Positions 9,241 to 17,526 of a stretch of 64,000 bases of DNA are shown here, piece after piece. The stretch lies in assembly GCF_019793435.1 (NCBI RefSeq), contig NZ_JAILYH010000018.1, forward strand, positions 1 to 64,000. Reading direction: 5' to 3'. Position 1 is the stretch's first letter; every line of letters starts with the position of its first letter. The translations under genes and the position numbers were made by a program. The notes beneath the pieces are model-generated. The model saw only the letters and a program-made list of their open reading frames with translations, had not been told where the DNA came from and searched no databases. Source of the stretch: Rhizobium redzepovicii. GTDB lineage: Bacteria; Pseudomonadota; Alphaproteobacteria; Rhizobiales; Rhizobiaceae.

Positions 9241-10005
9241 ATGGACCACATACTAATAGTTGATGGCGATCCGGAGATTCGCCGGCAGCTGGCGCGTTAC
9301 CTTGTCGAGCAAGGTTTTCGTGTAACGGTTGTTGCGAGTCGGCAGGAATGTGAGAGGTGGATCGATTCCAGCAGGCCTGACCTGATCGTGCTCGACGTCC
9401 AGCTTCCGGATGGTTCAGGCCTTGATATCTGCAGGAACCTGCGCGCTAGGGGGTCTCGAATTCCTGTTATTCTGCTGACCGCATTGAAGGAGGAGGTGGA
9501 TCGTATCATCGGCCTGGAATTCGGAGCGGACGATTATCTTGGCAAGCCATTCAATCCGCGAGAACTCGTGGCAAGGATCAGGGCAGTCTTGCGACGAGCC
9601 GCTGACGCTGAGGACGCTGACAGCGACGTCAAGGTCTTCAATTTCGCAGAATTCGTCGCTGACACAAGCACCCGGCGGGTTTGTAAGTTGCTTGGCCCGG
9701 AGATCGAGTTGACCGCGGCCGAGTTCGACCTTTTGGTGGTCTTTCTTGAGAGACCGGGCCGACTGTTGTCACGAGACCGACTGCTTGATCTGACGCAGGG
9801 GCGCAAGAGCGAGCCTATGGACCGATCAATAGACGTCTTGATGAGCAGGCTGCGACGCAAGCTTGGTCAAACTCAAAGCGGCCCCCTTTTTCGGACGATC
9901 CGAAATGGCGGTTATCAGTTCACGGTTCCGGTCAAGGCAGGCATGTCTGACGGGGCAGCGACCATTGCGGCTCTCACCGGGAACCACAATGTTGCCTCCA
10001 TGTGA
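9241..10005 (+). CDS. OmpR/PhoB-family response regulator
   Basis: An N-terminal receiver domain with the conserved features intact: the acidic pocket in LIVDGDPEI, the phospho-acceptor Asp in LIVLDVQLPDGSG, and the Lys in YLGKPFNPRE. The C-terminal winged helix includes LTAAEFDLLVVFLERPGR, SIDVLMSRLRRKLG and TIRNGGYQF. It should therefore be a phosphorylation-controlled transcription factor. The ATG at 9241 is the natural domain start (MDHILIVDG) with AGG 8 nt upstream; the frame is open to 9160. No cognate kinase is adjacent. In contrast to the two regulators near traR, this receiver looks fully functional. Confidence 0.88.
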   Translation: MDHILIVDGDPEIRRQLARYLVEQGFRVTVVASRQECERWIDSSRPDLIVLDVQLPDGSGLDICRNLRARGSRIPVILLTALKEEVDRIIGLEFGADDYLGKPFNPRELVARIRAVLRRAADAEDADSDVKVFNFAEFVADTSTRRVCKLLGPEIELTAAEFDLLVVFLERPGRLLSRDRLLDLTQGRKSEPMDRSIDVLMSRLRRKLGQTQSGPLFRTIRNGGYQFTVPVKAGMSDGAATIAALTGNHNVASM

Positions 10006-10154
10006 GCGGCTGGAGACTTTCATCGTCCGAGTTCCCATAGCCCAGGTGTCGCCGGGGGTATGGACCGCCGGCGCAACAGTCGTTATTTGCAGCACATGTT
10101 GCGATGCTGAAAGCGTCGCTGAAAAAATCACTGCTGACATCGAAGGCTTCTTAA

Positions 10155-10814
10155 GTGAAAAAAGTACAACGCAGCTTTGCCGTCGAATACAGATCTGATC
10201 GGCGAAGAGTCAATTCCAAGCCGAACTCGATCTGGGGAGACATGGATCTCAAGTCCGTCGCGCAAGAACTGCAAGACGAGGGAATGCCATTTCTTTCAGT
10301 AGCGCCTCGCACGAGCGGCAGCGAGAAGCTTTTAGCGGGAGAACAGTCCGGGCCGTTGTTGACACCGCCGATCGGGCAGGAGACAAATGCATCGGCTTTA
10401 CAGGAGACCATGATGGCCGACGAAAACAATACAATGACCAGTGCTGACACGCCGGCCGCTGCCGTGCCCGATGTAGCGAAGAAGATGCGCAGACCTCGCG
10501 CCAAGAAGGCGGTGCCTGAAACCGCCTCAGCCGCCGTTTCTGTGCAACCGGCGGCGGCTTTGGGTGCCAAAGCCGCAAAGCAGACGAGAGGACGCAAAGC
10601 AAAACCTGACGAAGGGGCGACGAGTGCGAGGCGTGCGCCTGTCAAACGTGCTCCGAAGGCTGTGTCGGTAGCGCCTGCACCGTCGGTGGCGGCAGTTGAT
10701 GAGATCGCGGATCTTCTGCAGCTCGAAGAGGAAAACCAGAGACTGCGTAAGCTGCTGGCGGAGAAGCTCCGCGCTGAAAATGCCGATCTGCGAAAGCGAC
10801 TCAACCTCGGTTGA
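10155..10814 (+). CDS. syrB: SyrB-like regulator
   Basis: This 219-residue protein has the layout of rhizobial SyrB proteins. A short conserved N-terminus (FAVEYRSDRRR, SIWGDMDLKS) is followed by a long Ala/Lys/Arg/Pro-rich disordered middle with AT-hook-like basic patches (KKMRRPRAKKA, KQTRGRKAKP). It ends in a leucine-zipper-like coil (LLQLEEENQRLRKLLAEKLR, NADLRKRLNL). SyrB in Sinorhizobium meliloti negatively affects syrM, a regulator of nodulation and exopolysaccharide genes. GTG start with AAGG 10 nt upstream; an internal MMADENN could be the start of a shorter form. A second, related gene follows at 10944. Confidence 0.75.
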   Translation: MKKVQRSFAVEYRSDRRRVNSKPNSIWGDMDLKSVAQELQDEGMPFLSVAPRTSGSEKLLAGEQSGPLLTPPIGQETNASALQETMMADENNTMTSADTPAAAVPDVAKKMRRPRAKKAVPETASAAVSVQPAAALGAKAAKQTRGRKAKPDEGATSARRAPVKRAPKAVSVAPAPSVAAVDEIADLLQLEEENQRLRKLLAEKLRAENADLRKRLNLG

Positions 10815-10943
10815 TCCGCAGAACGGCCAATCGCTGGCCGCATTCTCATGCTTATTGACGTGAAGATTTTGGCGGCGGTTCGTTCTGCCGCCAACGTTTT
10901 CGCGCGCAGTTTGCATACTAAGTAGAATTCGAGGTCGATTAAT

Positions 10944-11486
10944 ATGGCGTCTCCATGGAAACTTCTTGCTGGGCTGGTGTCACGGCGACGCCAGCAAAAG
11001 CAAGAACACGGCTCGACCGATGACGTGAAGCCGGACGCATCAGCCATCACAGAGCCGACTGAAACGGCGGCCAACAACCGGTTGGCCAACGAAAAACCAG
11101 TCATTCACAAAGCACGCGAGGCGGTGTCAGCAGAGCCGGATCATGCCGAAGGAGCGGCAAGCAGTGTTCACGACACGACAGATGGCGAAAGCGCCACGCT
11201 CGCGAAAGTCGTTGACCCGGCCTTATCCAATCAGGCCGACGTAGCCGCGCACGCCGCACCAAAGGCGTTGCCGGTAGGCGAAGGTCCTACGCGAAAGCGC
11301 GGCAGGGGGAGCAAGAAAGCGAAAACGATTACTGTCGTTGTTTCACCTTCTCCAGGCGTTACCGCCGTTGCTGACGACGCAGTGAGCCTCGATGGAGAAA
11401 TCAGGCTGCTCCGCGATCAACTGGCGACGAAGCTTAGACTGCAAAACGCACAACTGAAGAGGATGCTGGATCGGTTCGAGCGCTGA
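10944..11486 (+). CDS. SyrB-related protein with C-terminal coil
   Basis: A 180-residue protein with a basic N-terminus (MASPWKLLAGLVSRRRQQKQ), a low-complexity middle, a basic patch (RKRGRGSKKAK) and a C-terminal coiled coil (LDGEIRLLRDQLATKLRLQN then LKRMLDRFER). That coil parallels the last 30 residues of the preceding SyrB-like protein (LAEKLRAENADLRKRL), so the two may be distant paralogues or hetero-oligomer partners. GAGG lies 9 nt before the ATG. The gap to the upstream gene is 129 bp, and a common transcript is possible. The DNA-binding role is inferred, not shown. Confidence 0.65.
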   Translation: MASPWKLLAGLVSRRRQQKQEHGSTDDVKPDASAITEPTETAANNRLANEKPVIHKAREAVSAEPDHAEGAASSVHDTTDGESATLAKVVDPALSNQADVAAHAAPKALPVGEGPTRKRGRGSKKAKTITVVVSPSPGVTAVADDAVSLDGEIRLLRDQLATKLRLQNAQLKRMLDRFER

Positions 11487-11940
11487 AATTGTCATTTCCG
11501 ATCGTACCCGACCGCTACCAATGTGCCTTTTGAAATTACGAGCTCCGTTGCTCGCGAACTGGATAAGGTTAGCTGGCCTGCCGCCGGAGTGAGAGGGAGT
11601 TAGCGGCGGGCTTTCATATGGCGCAATTCCGCTTCCACCTGCCTTTGCCGAAATAAGTAGGCGGTCCCTCCGTCTCCACCATCAGCCCGGCTTACGGTTG
11701 GCAGTAAGGAGCGCGATCGACCGCTGCCATCCGACCGTCGAGCTCATGCTCGCGCCATGCCTGGATGTTCATCGCTCAGGATGATGATCTTGATCGGCGC
11801 GTGATGTTGTATTGCCTGTGGTTGATCCGTGACGTGAGCGACATGATGCCGCCTCGCGATTCTGCCATGTCCGCCTCCGTCTGAACCTCCCCCTTTGATT
11901 ACGGCCATCGCGTCCTGCCCCGGCTTTTGGTCCTGCCAGG
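11487..11940. other. Intergenic region between the SyrB-like pair and the ardC leader
   Basis: No supported gene. An imperfect stem (CCGCCG near 11580, CGGCGG near 11605) followed by GCTTTC could be a weak terminator for the SyrB-like genes. Minus-strand frames here run antisense into ardC and look like shadows. Confidence 0.35.
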
Positions 11941-12074
11941 CTCGCGCCGCCGGCAACGGCTTTGCCGTCCTCCACTTCGTTGCGGCCCTGCGGGTGCAGG
12001 CAGCGCTTGCAGCCCGGCTTTCGGACCGCCGTAGCAGGTCGCGATGGCCGCGACCTCGAAACGGAGGTTCCAAC
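11941..12074 (+). promoter_or_regulatory. ardC leader with palindrome shared with the DUF736 gene
   Basis: The leader contains a perfect 7-bp inverted repeat, GGTCGCG (12037-12043), ATGGC, CGCGACC (12049-12055), ending 19 nt before the ardC ATG. The DUF736 leader carries GGCCGCG, ATGGG, CGCGGCC at 24461-24479. Further upstream both leaders share a TTGCCGyCCTCCAyTTC block. Two unlinked genes with related leaders suggest a common operator or RNA element. Confidence 0.55.
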
Positions 12075-12995
12075 ATGAGCAGCCAGCAATCCAATCAACG
12101 ATCCGATATCTACAGCCGCATCACCAACACGATCATCGCCGATCTCAAACAGGGCGTGCGGCCATGGACCAGACCCTGGACGACGGGACATGCGACGGCC
12201 GAGGTCAGCCGGCCACTGCGCCACAACGGCCAACCCTACACCGGGATCAACGTCCTGCTGCTGTGGTCGGAAGCCATCGCCCGCGGCTTTGCCTCATCAC
12301 GCTGGATGACGTTTCGCCAGGCAATCGAGCTCGGCGGCGCCGTTCGCAAGGGCGAAACCGGCACGACCGTGGTCTTCGCCAGTTCGTTCATCCGCACCGA
12401 GACGACCGAGACGGGGACCGAGATCGAACAGGACATTCCATTCCTCAAAGCCTACATGGTGTTCAATACCGATCAGATCGCCGGTCTTGATGGCCGCTTT
12501 GACGACGGCGCACCTCACCAGGATCCGATGAGCCGCATCGGCGATGCCGGCCGCTTCCTTGCCAATACCGGGGCGCTGATCCGCCACGGAGGATCGGCTG
12601 CCTATTATGCCGCTCAGCGTGATTACATCCAGATGCCATGCCCAGATGCCTTCCGGGACGATGCTTCCTATGTCGCCGTCCTCAGCCACGAGATCACGCA
12701 TTGGACCGGCGCACCGCAAAGGCTTGATCGCGATCTCAGCCGCTACGCCAAAGATAGGAGCGATCGTGCCCGCGAGGAACTGATTGCCGAACTCGGCAGC
12801 GCGTTTCTCTGCGCCGATCTCGGCATTGTCCCAGAGCTCGAACCACGCCCCGACCACGCATGCTATCTCGATGGCTGGCTGAAGGTTCTGGGCAACGACA
12901 AGCGTGCCATCTTCTCGGCGGCAGCACATGCCCAGCGCGCGCTCGACTACCTGCATTCCCTGCAGCCGGAACTCGACGAGGAGGAGGCGGCGTGA
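12075..12995 (+). CDS. ardC: ArdC-family antirestriction / zincin-like metallopeptidase protein
   Basis: A protein of 306 residues with an N-terminal ssDNA-binding domain (SDIYSRITNTIIADLKQGVR then PWTRPW, and GQPYTGINVLLLW) and a C-terminal zincin-like domain with the zinc motif HEITHW plus a downstream EELIAELGSAFL helix. This is the ArdC/DUF1738 layout. ArdC proteins are carried by conjugative plasmids, bind single-stranded DNA and help entering plasmid DNA survive restriction. The start at 12075 has GGAGG at ideal spacing. The gene is 17 kb from oriT. A small hairpin at 13021-13038 follows. It probably works on the same problem as the DUF736 protein, with which it shares its leader. Confidence 0.88.
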   Translation: MSSQQSNQRSDIYSRITNTIIADLKQGVRPWTRPWTTGHATAEVSRPLRHNGQPYTGINVLLLWSEAIARGFASSRWMTFRQAIELGGAVRKGETGTTVVFASSFIRTETTETGTEIEQDIPFLKAYMVFNTDQIAGLDGRFDDGAPHQDPMSRIGDAGRFLANTGALIRHGGSAAYYAAQRDYIQMPCPDAFRDDASYVAVLSHEITHWTGAPQRLDRDLSRYAKDRSDRAREELIAELGSAFLCADLGIVPELEPRPDHACYLDGWLKVLGNDKRAIFSAAAHAQRALDYLHSLQPELDEEEAA

Positions 12996-13020
12996 GCCGT
13001 CTCTTCTTTAACTGATGAAG

Positions 13021-13038
13021 AGCCTGCATGATCAGGCT
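13021..13038 (+). terminator. Possible hairpin terminator after ardC
   Basis: AGCCTG (13021-13026) and CAGGCT (13033-13038) form a perfect 6-bp stem 26 bp after the ardC stop. No T-run follows, so this is a weak call; it lies in the convergent space between ardC and the LysR gene. Confidence 0.3.
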
Positions 13039-13175
13039 GCCCCGCAGGTTTTCCAGTGCCTCCTCGATGAAGCCAACGCGACGCTCCGCAGCCGGTCGCA
13101 CCGTCGACGAGATCCTTGGTCAGACCGAACCTGAAACGGGCGCCAACGGCCCGCGGCAGGTTTCTCGGATATTGC

Positions 13176-14126
13176 TTATGAGCCCCAGACCACTGACTGC
13201 TCATGCCGCTTGATCAGGTGCTTGAGGTTATCGAAGCCCGCGCGGATGTGGCGCGCGAAGTGATCGGCGGCGGGCGTGCGGGGTGCGTCTGAACGCTTTA
13301 GCAAACCGAGCGCGCGTTCCGGATGGGAGATGGGGACGGGCAGGGCGGTGATGGATTTTTCGTTGCGCAATGCGAAGACGACGCTGTGCGGCATGATGGT
13401 CAACGCATCGGCCGCCTTCATGTAGTGGACGACGCTCATAAGGGAGCCGCCGGAATAGCGGATCTTGACTTCAGTTGCGCCGAAAGACAGGAGCATGCTG
13501 CGCAGGTCGGTGAGCAGCGGGCTGCCTGGCGGGGGCGCCACCCAGGGGAAATCGAGCAGGTGCGCCGGCTGAGGCCGCCGCTTCAGCAGCAATGGATGGG
13601 TTACCCGGCAGGCGATGACATTGCGGCCGGGCAGGATCTGCTGAAACTCGAGGCCGGAGCCCTCGTCGAGAATATCGATCGGACAGATGGCAAGGTCGAT
13701 CTGGTCGGCATTGAGCGCGGCGCGGAGGTCTGGGAAATAACCATAGGTCTGCTCGATGCGTACGTCGGGATGCAGGTTCTGGAACTCGGCAATCATGCCT
13801 GCGATCAGCGCATCCATGAAAAAGGGCGTGCCGCCGACGCGCACGACGCCGCTCTTGCCGACCCGGAAACTCTCGACGACATCGGACGCCTTGCGCGATG
13901 CCGACAGCATGGTCTGGCCGTGGTCAGCTAAGGCGCGGCCGAGTGGCGTCGGCTGCAGCGGACGGCGGCCCTTGATGAAGAGCGGCTCGCCGATCCGCGC
14001 TTCCAGCATGGAAAGCGTGCGCGATACGGCTGGTTGGGATAGACCAAGCAGGGCAGCGCCTTCTGTGACGCCGCCGGTTTTGACAACCGCGGCCAGTTGG
14101 ACAAGGTGTCGTTCATCTATCTTCAT
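13176..14126 (-). CDS. LysR-family transcriptional regulator of the aromatic operon
   Basis: The N-terminal winged helix-turn-helix (LVQLAAVVKTGGVTEGAALL then GLSQPAVSRTLSMLEARIGE) is followed by a substrate-binding domain of the LysR type (VVRVGGTPFFMDALIAGMI, LDFPWVAPPPGSPLLTDL). At 316 residues the length is normal. It diverges from the catabolic operon with only 94 bp between its start and the first enzyme gene. That is the classical arrangement for a LysR activator responding to a pathway substrate or intermediate (compare the CatR/ClcR type). The likely effector is a hydroxylated aromatic or a ring-cleavage product, which is inference. Confidence 0.9.
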   Translation of the reverse strand: MKIDERHLVQLAAVVKTGGVTEGAALLGLSQPAVSRTLSMLEARIGEPLFIKGRRPLQPTPLGRALADHGQTMLSASRKASDVVESFRVGKSGVVRVGGTPFFMDALIAGMIAEFQNLHPDVRIEQTYGYFPDLRAALNADQIDLAICPIDILDEGSGLEFQQILPGRNVIACRVTHPLLLKRRPQPAHLLDFPWVAPPPGSPLLTDLRSMLLSFGATEVKIRYSGGSLMSVVHYMKAADALTIMPHSVVFALRNEKSITALPVPISHPERALGLLKRSDAPRTPAADHFARHIRAGFDNLKHLIKRHEQSVVWGS

Positions 14127-14220
14127 AACGATATGATATATAGAATTGGAATAAAATCATCATAGGCAACGTGATATCGCGCTAATTTATCTCTACCAGC
14201 CAATGCTCTGGAGGAGACGC
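14127..14220. promoter_or_regulatory. Divergent promoter region lysR / aromatic operon
   Basis: An AT-rich block (GATATGATATATAG and AATTGGAATAAAATCATCAT) stands out against the GC-rich flanks. It contains a short ATAT-GAT-ATAT dyad and paired ATGAT/ATCAT repeats that could be LysR sites. The -10/-35 assignment is uncertain. GGAGGAG sits 5 nt before the ATG at 14221. Confidence 0.5.
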
Positions 14221-15084
14221 ATGATGCCGGGTCCGACGGCGCTGAATTTCAGCGAGGCCACCTCGCACGACATGTTCGCGCAACGACTTCCGCAATCGAA
14301 GGACGACAGCCTGCCGCAAGTTCTGGCGGCTGCGGTGACGCATCTTCATGCCCTTATCCGGGAATTGCGGCCGACCCAGGCGGACTGGCGTAAGGTGATC
14401 GAATTCCTCACCGACGTCGGCCATGCCAGCGACGAGCGGCGCCAGGAGTGGGTGCTGCTGTCGGATTTGCTCGGCGCGTCGGCGCTGGTCGAGGAGATCA
14501 ATTCGCGCCGTCCGAAGACGGCCACACCCAACACCGTGCGCGGACCTTTCTTCCGCGCCGACGTTCCGCAACTGCCGCTTGGCGGCAATATATCGCTCGA
14601 TGGCATCGGCGAGACGCTGGACGTTTTCGGCCGCGTGCAGGATCTCGATGGTGATCCCATCGCAAATGCCGAGATCATCACTTGGCAGGCCAATGCGCAA
14701 GGGTTCTACGAAAACCAGCAACCGGACCTGCAGCCAGAATTCAACCTGCGCGGCTGTTTTCGCACGGATACGGACGGACGGTTCCACTATCGGACCATCA
14801 AGCCATGCGGCTATGGCGTGCCCGATGATGGTCCCGTGGGAAAGCTCCTACGGCAGGCGGGCTATCCGTTGTGCCGCCCCGCGCATCTTCATTTCATGAT
14901 CAAGGCGCCGGAGTTCGAGACGGTCACCACGCATATCTATGACGGCAGCGATCCGCATCTGGCCGAAGACGCGATCTTCGCCGTCAAACCCGAGTTGGTG
15001 CGAACCTTCGAGCAGCAGGGCAAGGGATGGTTGTTGAAACTGACTTTCATCATGGTCCGCGCCAGGAGGGGAGCCGGGACATGA
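14221..15084 (+). CDS. Intradiol dioxygenase, hydroxyquinol 1,2-dioxygenase type (copy 1)
   Basis: A non-heme Fe(III) ring-cleaving enzyme of the catechol/hydroxyquinol 1,2-dioxygenase family. The N-terminal helical linker domain (PQVLAAAVTHLHALIREL, EFLTDVGHASDERRQEW) is followed by the catalytic domain. Iron ligands expected for the family are present: Tyr in QGFYENQ, Tyr in GYGVPDDGPVG, and two His in RPAHLHF. In the hydroxyquinol pathway it would open benzene-1,2,4-triol to maleylacetate. The ATG at 14221 has GGAGGAG at 5 nt. It overlaps the next gene by ATGA. A second dioxygenase closes the operon at 22662; the two are clearly different sequences, so they may have different ring-substituent preferences. 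Confidence 0.88.
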   Translation: MMPGPTALNFSEATSHDMFAQRLPQSKDDSLPQVLAAAVTHLHALIRELRPTQADWRKVIEFLTDVGHASDERRQEWVLLSDLLGASALVEEINSRRPKTATPNTVRGPFFRADVPQLPLGGNISLDGIGETLDVFGRVQDLDGDPIANAEIITWQANAQGFYENQQPDLQPEFNLRGCFRTDTDGRFHYRTIKPCGYGVPDDGPVGKLLRQAGYPLCRPAHLHFMIKAPEFETVTTHIYDGSDPHLAEDAIFAVKPELVRTFEQQGKGWLLKLTFIMVRARRGAGT

Positions 15085-16139
15085 GCCGGACTTTCATCTA
15101 CAGTGGCAGCCCTGCCCATATCGTCTTCGGCGAAGGCCAGTGCGCTGCCGCCGGCGAGTGGGTGGAAAAGCTCGGATGCGCCAAGGCGCTCGTCCTCTCG
15201 ACGCCCCAACAAAAGGCCGATGCCGAAGCGCTGGCCGCGCGGCTGGGCTCTCTCGCCGTCGGCGTCTTTGGCGGGGCCGTCATGCACACTCCAGTCGATG
15301 TCACCGAAGAGGCGATGGATGTGGTTCTCCGTACGCAGGCCGATTGCGTCGTTTCGCTCGGCGGCGGCTCGACCACCGGGCTTGGCAAGGCAATCGCCTA
15401 TCGCACGGATCTTCCGCAAATCGTCATCCCGACGACCTATGCCGGATCTGAGGTGACGCCAATCCTCGGCCAAACGGAGGGCGGGCGAAAGACCACCGTG
15501 CGCCATGCGAGCATCCTGCCTGAGGTGGTGATCTACGACCCGGCGCTGACGCTTGGCCTGCCTGTTAGCATGAGCATCACCTCTGGGCTGAATGCCATGG
15601 CCCATGCGGTCGAAGCGCTCTACGCGCAGGATCGCAATCCAATTTCAACACTGATGGCGGCCGAGGGGCTGCGGGCGTTCAAGAGCAGCCTGCCTGACAT
15701 CGTTGCTGTGCCGCGGGCTGCCGATGTCCGCGCCGATGCGCTCTACGGCGCCTGGCTCTGCGGCACCGTGCTCGGCACGGTCGGCATGGCACTGCACCAC
15801 AAGATCTGCCACACGCTGGGCGGCGCTTTCGATACGCCGCATGCCGAGACGCATGCGATCATGCTGCCGCACACCGCCGCCTACAATGCCGCAGCCGTGC
15901 CGGAGCTTCTGGCGCAGGTCGCCGATATCTTCGGCGGCTCGGTCGGCGGCGGGCTTTGGGATTTCGCCAGGCAGATCGGTTCACCGCTGGCGCTGAAGGG
16001 TCTGGGCCTCAGCGAAGCCGATCTCGATCGCGCAGCCGAGATGGCTACCGAAAATCCCTACTGGAATCCAAGGCCGATCGACCGGAAGTCCATTCGTGCC
16101 CTTCTGCAGGATGCCTGGGAGGGCAAACGGCCGGCATGA
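15081..16139 (+). CDS. Maleylacetate reductase (iron-containing alcohol dehydrogenase family)
   Basis: This 352-residue protein matches maleylacetate reductases, which reduce maleylacetate to 3-oxoadipate with NAD(P)H. It has the nucleotide loop SLGGGSTTGLGKA, a PTTYAGSEVTPI segment, and the His-rich region HHKICHTLGGAFDTPHAETH characteristic of the family. The ATG at 15081 overlaps the dioxygenase stop (ATGA), with GGAGGGGAG upstream, so translation is probably coupled. Together with an intradiol dioxygenase this defines the hydroxyquinol branch of aromatic catabolism. Its 3-oxoadipate product would be finished by chromosomal pca genes, which are not in this window. Confidence 0.93.
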   Translation: MSRTFIYSGSPAHIVFGEGQCAAAGEWVEKLGCAKALVLSTPQQKADAEALAARLGSLAVGVFGGAVMHTPVDVTEEAMDVVLRTQADCVVSLGGGSTTGLGKAIAYRTDLPQIVIPTTYAGSEVTPILGQTEGGRKTTVRHASILPEVVIYDPALTLGLPVSMSITSGLNAMAHAVEALYAQDRNPISTLMAAEGLRAFKSSLPDIVAVPRAADVRADALYGAWLCGTVLGTVGMALHHKICHTLGGAFDTPHAETHAIMLPHTAAYNAAAVPELLAQVADIFGGSVGGGLWDFARQIGSPLALKGLGLSEADLDRAAEMATENPYWNPRPIDRKSIRALLQDAWEGKRPA

Positions 16140-16193
16140 GTCGACGGCAGACATCACGCTCTCTGGGAGGAGAGAAAAATGGGAGGAGGAAAC

Positions 16194-17474
16194 ATGTTTA
16201 CGAGACGCGATTTTCTGAAGACGACGGCCGCCACCGGGGCACTGGTGGCGACATCCGGGCTTGCCGCCCCCGCGATCGCACAGAATGCTGCGATCAAGCT
16301 TGGTTATGTCAGCCCGCAGACGGGGCCGCTTGCCGCCTTCGGTGAGGCCGACAAATTCATCATCGACAGTTTTCTGGCAGTCACCAAATCGAAGGGGCTC
16401 AATTATGAGGTTGTGGTCAAGGACAGCCAATCCAATCCGAACCGGGCGGCCGAAGTCGCCAAGGAACTGATCGTCACCGATGAGGTGAACCTGATCCTCG
16501 TTGCGTCGACGCCGGAGACCACCAATCCGGTGGCGACCACCTGCGAGGCCGAGGAAATGCCCTGCATTTCGACGGTCGCGCCCTGGCAACCGTGGTTCAT
16601 CGGCCAGCAGGGCAATCCCGGTGACCCCACGTCCTGGAAACCGTTCAACTACGCCTATCACTTCTTCTGGGGTCTCGAGGACGTCATCTCGGTCTTCACC
16701 AACATGTGGGCGCAGATCGAAACCAACAAGAAGGTTGGCGGTCTCTTCCCAAATGACGGCGACGGCAATGCCTGGGGAGACAAGGTCGTTGGCTTCCCGC
16801 CGGTGCTGGAAAAGATGGGCTATGGCCTGATCGACCCCGGCCGCTACCAGAATATGACGGATGATTTCTCCGCACAGATCAACGCCTTCAAGTCGGGCCA
16901 GTGCGAAATCATCACCGGCGTGGTGATTCCGCCTGATTTCACCACCTTCTGGAACCAGGCCAAGCAGCAGGGTTTCGCACCGAAGATCGCCTCGATCGGC
17001 AAGGCGCTGCTTTTCCCGCAGACCGTCGAGGCGCTCGGCAGTGCGGGGCATAATCTGTCGTCTGAAGTCTGGTGGACGCCGAGCCATCCGTTCAAGTCGT
17101 CCTTGACGGGGGAAAGTACAGCACAGGTGGCAGACGCCTTCACCAAGGCGACCAACAGGCCCTGGACGCAGCCGATCGGCTTTGCCCGTGCGCTGTTCGA
17201 ACTGGCGGTGGATGCGATGAAGCGGGCCGGAGATCCGACAGACGGGGATGCCGTCGCGCAGGCGATTGCCGCGACCAAGCTCGATACACTGGTCGGGCCG
17301 ATCGCCTGGGACGGCAGGGGTCTGCCTCCCTTTGCCGCCAAGAACATCGCCAAGACGCCGCTCGTCGGCGGACAGTGGCGGCTCAAAGACGGCGGCGGCT
17401 ACGATCTCGTCATCACCGACAACAAGACGGCGCCGAACATTCCGGTCGGTGGTAAGATGGAAGCAATCGCCTGA
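16194..17474 (+). CDS. Periplasmic substrate-binding protein, Liv-type ABC importer
   Basis: A Tat-type signal (TRRDFLKTTAATGALVATSG, then APAIAQ) leads into a branched-chain-amino-acid-type binding protein (Peripla_BP_6): IKLGYVSPQTGPLAAFGEAD, VAKELIVTDEVNLILV, then YAYHFFWGLEDV. Such proteins in aromatic operons often bind aromatic acids or phenols rather than amino acids, so the ligand here is probably the pathway substrate. The start at 16194 follows GGGAGGAGGAAAC. A perfect 18-bp palindrome after the stop may protect this message, giving more binding protein than transporter. Confidence 0.88.
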   Translation: MFTRRDFLKTTAATGALVATSGLAAPAIAQNAAIKLGYVSPQTGPLAAFGEADKFIIDSFLAVTKSKGLNYEVVVKDSQSNPNRAAEVAKELIVTDEVNLILVASTPETTNPVATTCEAEEMPCISTVAPWQPWFIGQQGNPGDPTSWKPFNYAYHFFWGLEDVISVFTNMWAQIETNKKVGGLFPNDGDGNAWGDKVVGFPPVLEKMGYGLIDPGRYQNMTDDFSAQINAFKSGQCEIITGVVIPPDFTTFWNQAKQQGFAPKIASIGKALLFPQTVEALGSAGHNLSSEVWWTPSHPFKSSLTGESTAQVADAFTKATNRPWTQPIGFARALFELAVDAMKRAGDPTDGDAVAQAIAATKLDTLVGPIAWDGRGLPPFAAKNIAKTPLVGGQWRLKDGGGYDLVITDNKTAPNIPVGGKMEAIA

Positions 17475-17485
17475 TTTTGGGCGCG

Positions 17486-17503
17486 GGGGCCTCTAGAGGC
17501 CCC
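17486..17503 (+). promoter_or_regulatory. 18-bp perfect palindrome between binding protein and ATPase genes
   Basis: GGGGCCTCT and AGAGGCCCC form a perfect 9-bp self-complementary site 12 nt after the binding-protein stop and 24 nt before the LivG start. As RNA it would form a GC-rich stem. Such stem-loops after binding-protein genes are known to stabilise the upstream message. There is no T-run, so full termination is unlikely. Confidence 0.5.
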
Positions 17504-17526
17504 GCCTGTTTCTGGGAGGAATGGGT

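Noticed and set aside
9989-10198. 69-codon plus-strand frame overlapping the end of the response regulator
   Set aside because: It overlaps the next gene as well and shows no recognisable motif; translation evidence is weak.
15981-17087. 368-codon minus-strand frame over the binding-protein gene
   Set aside because: Antisense to a binding protein with a clear Tat signal; no domain in the shadow product.
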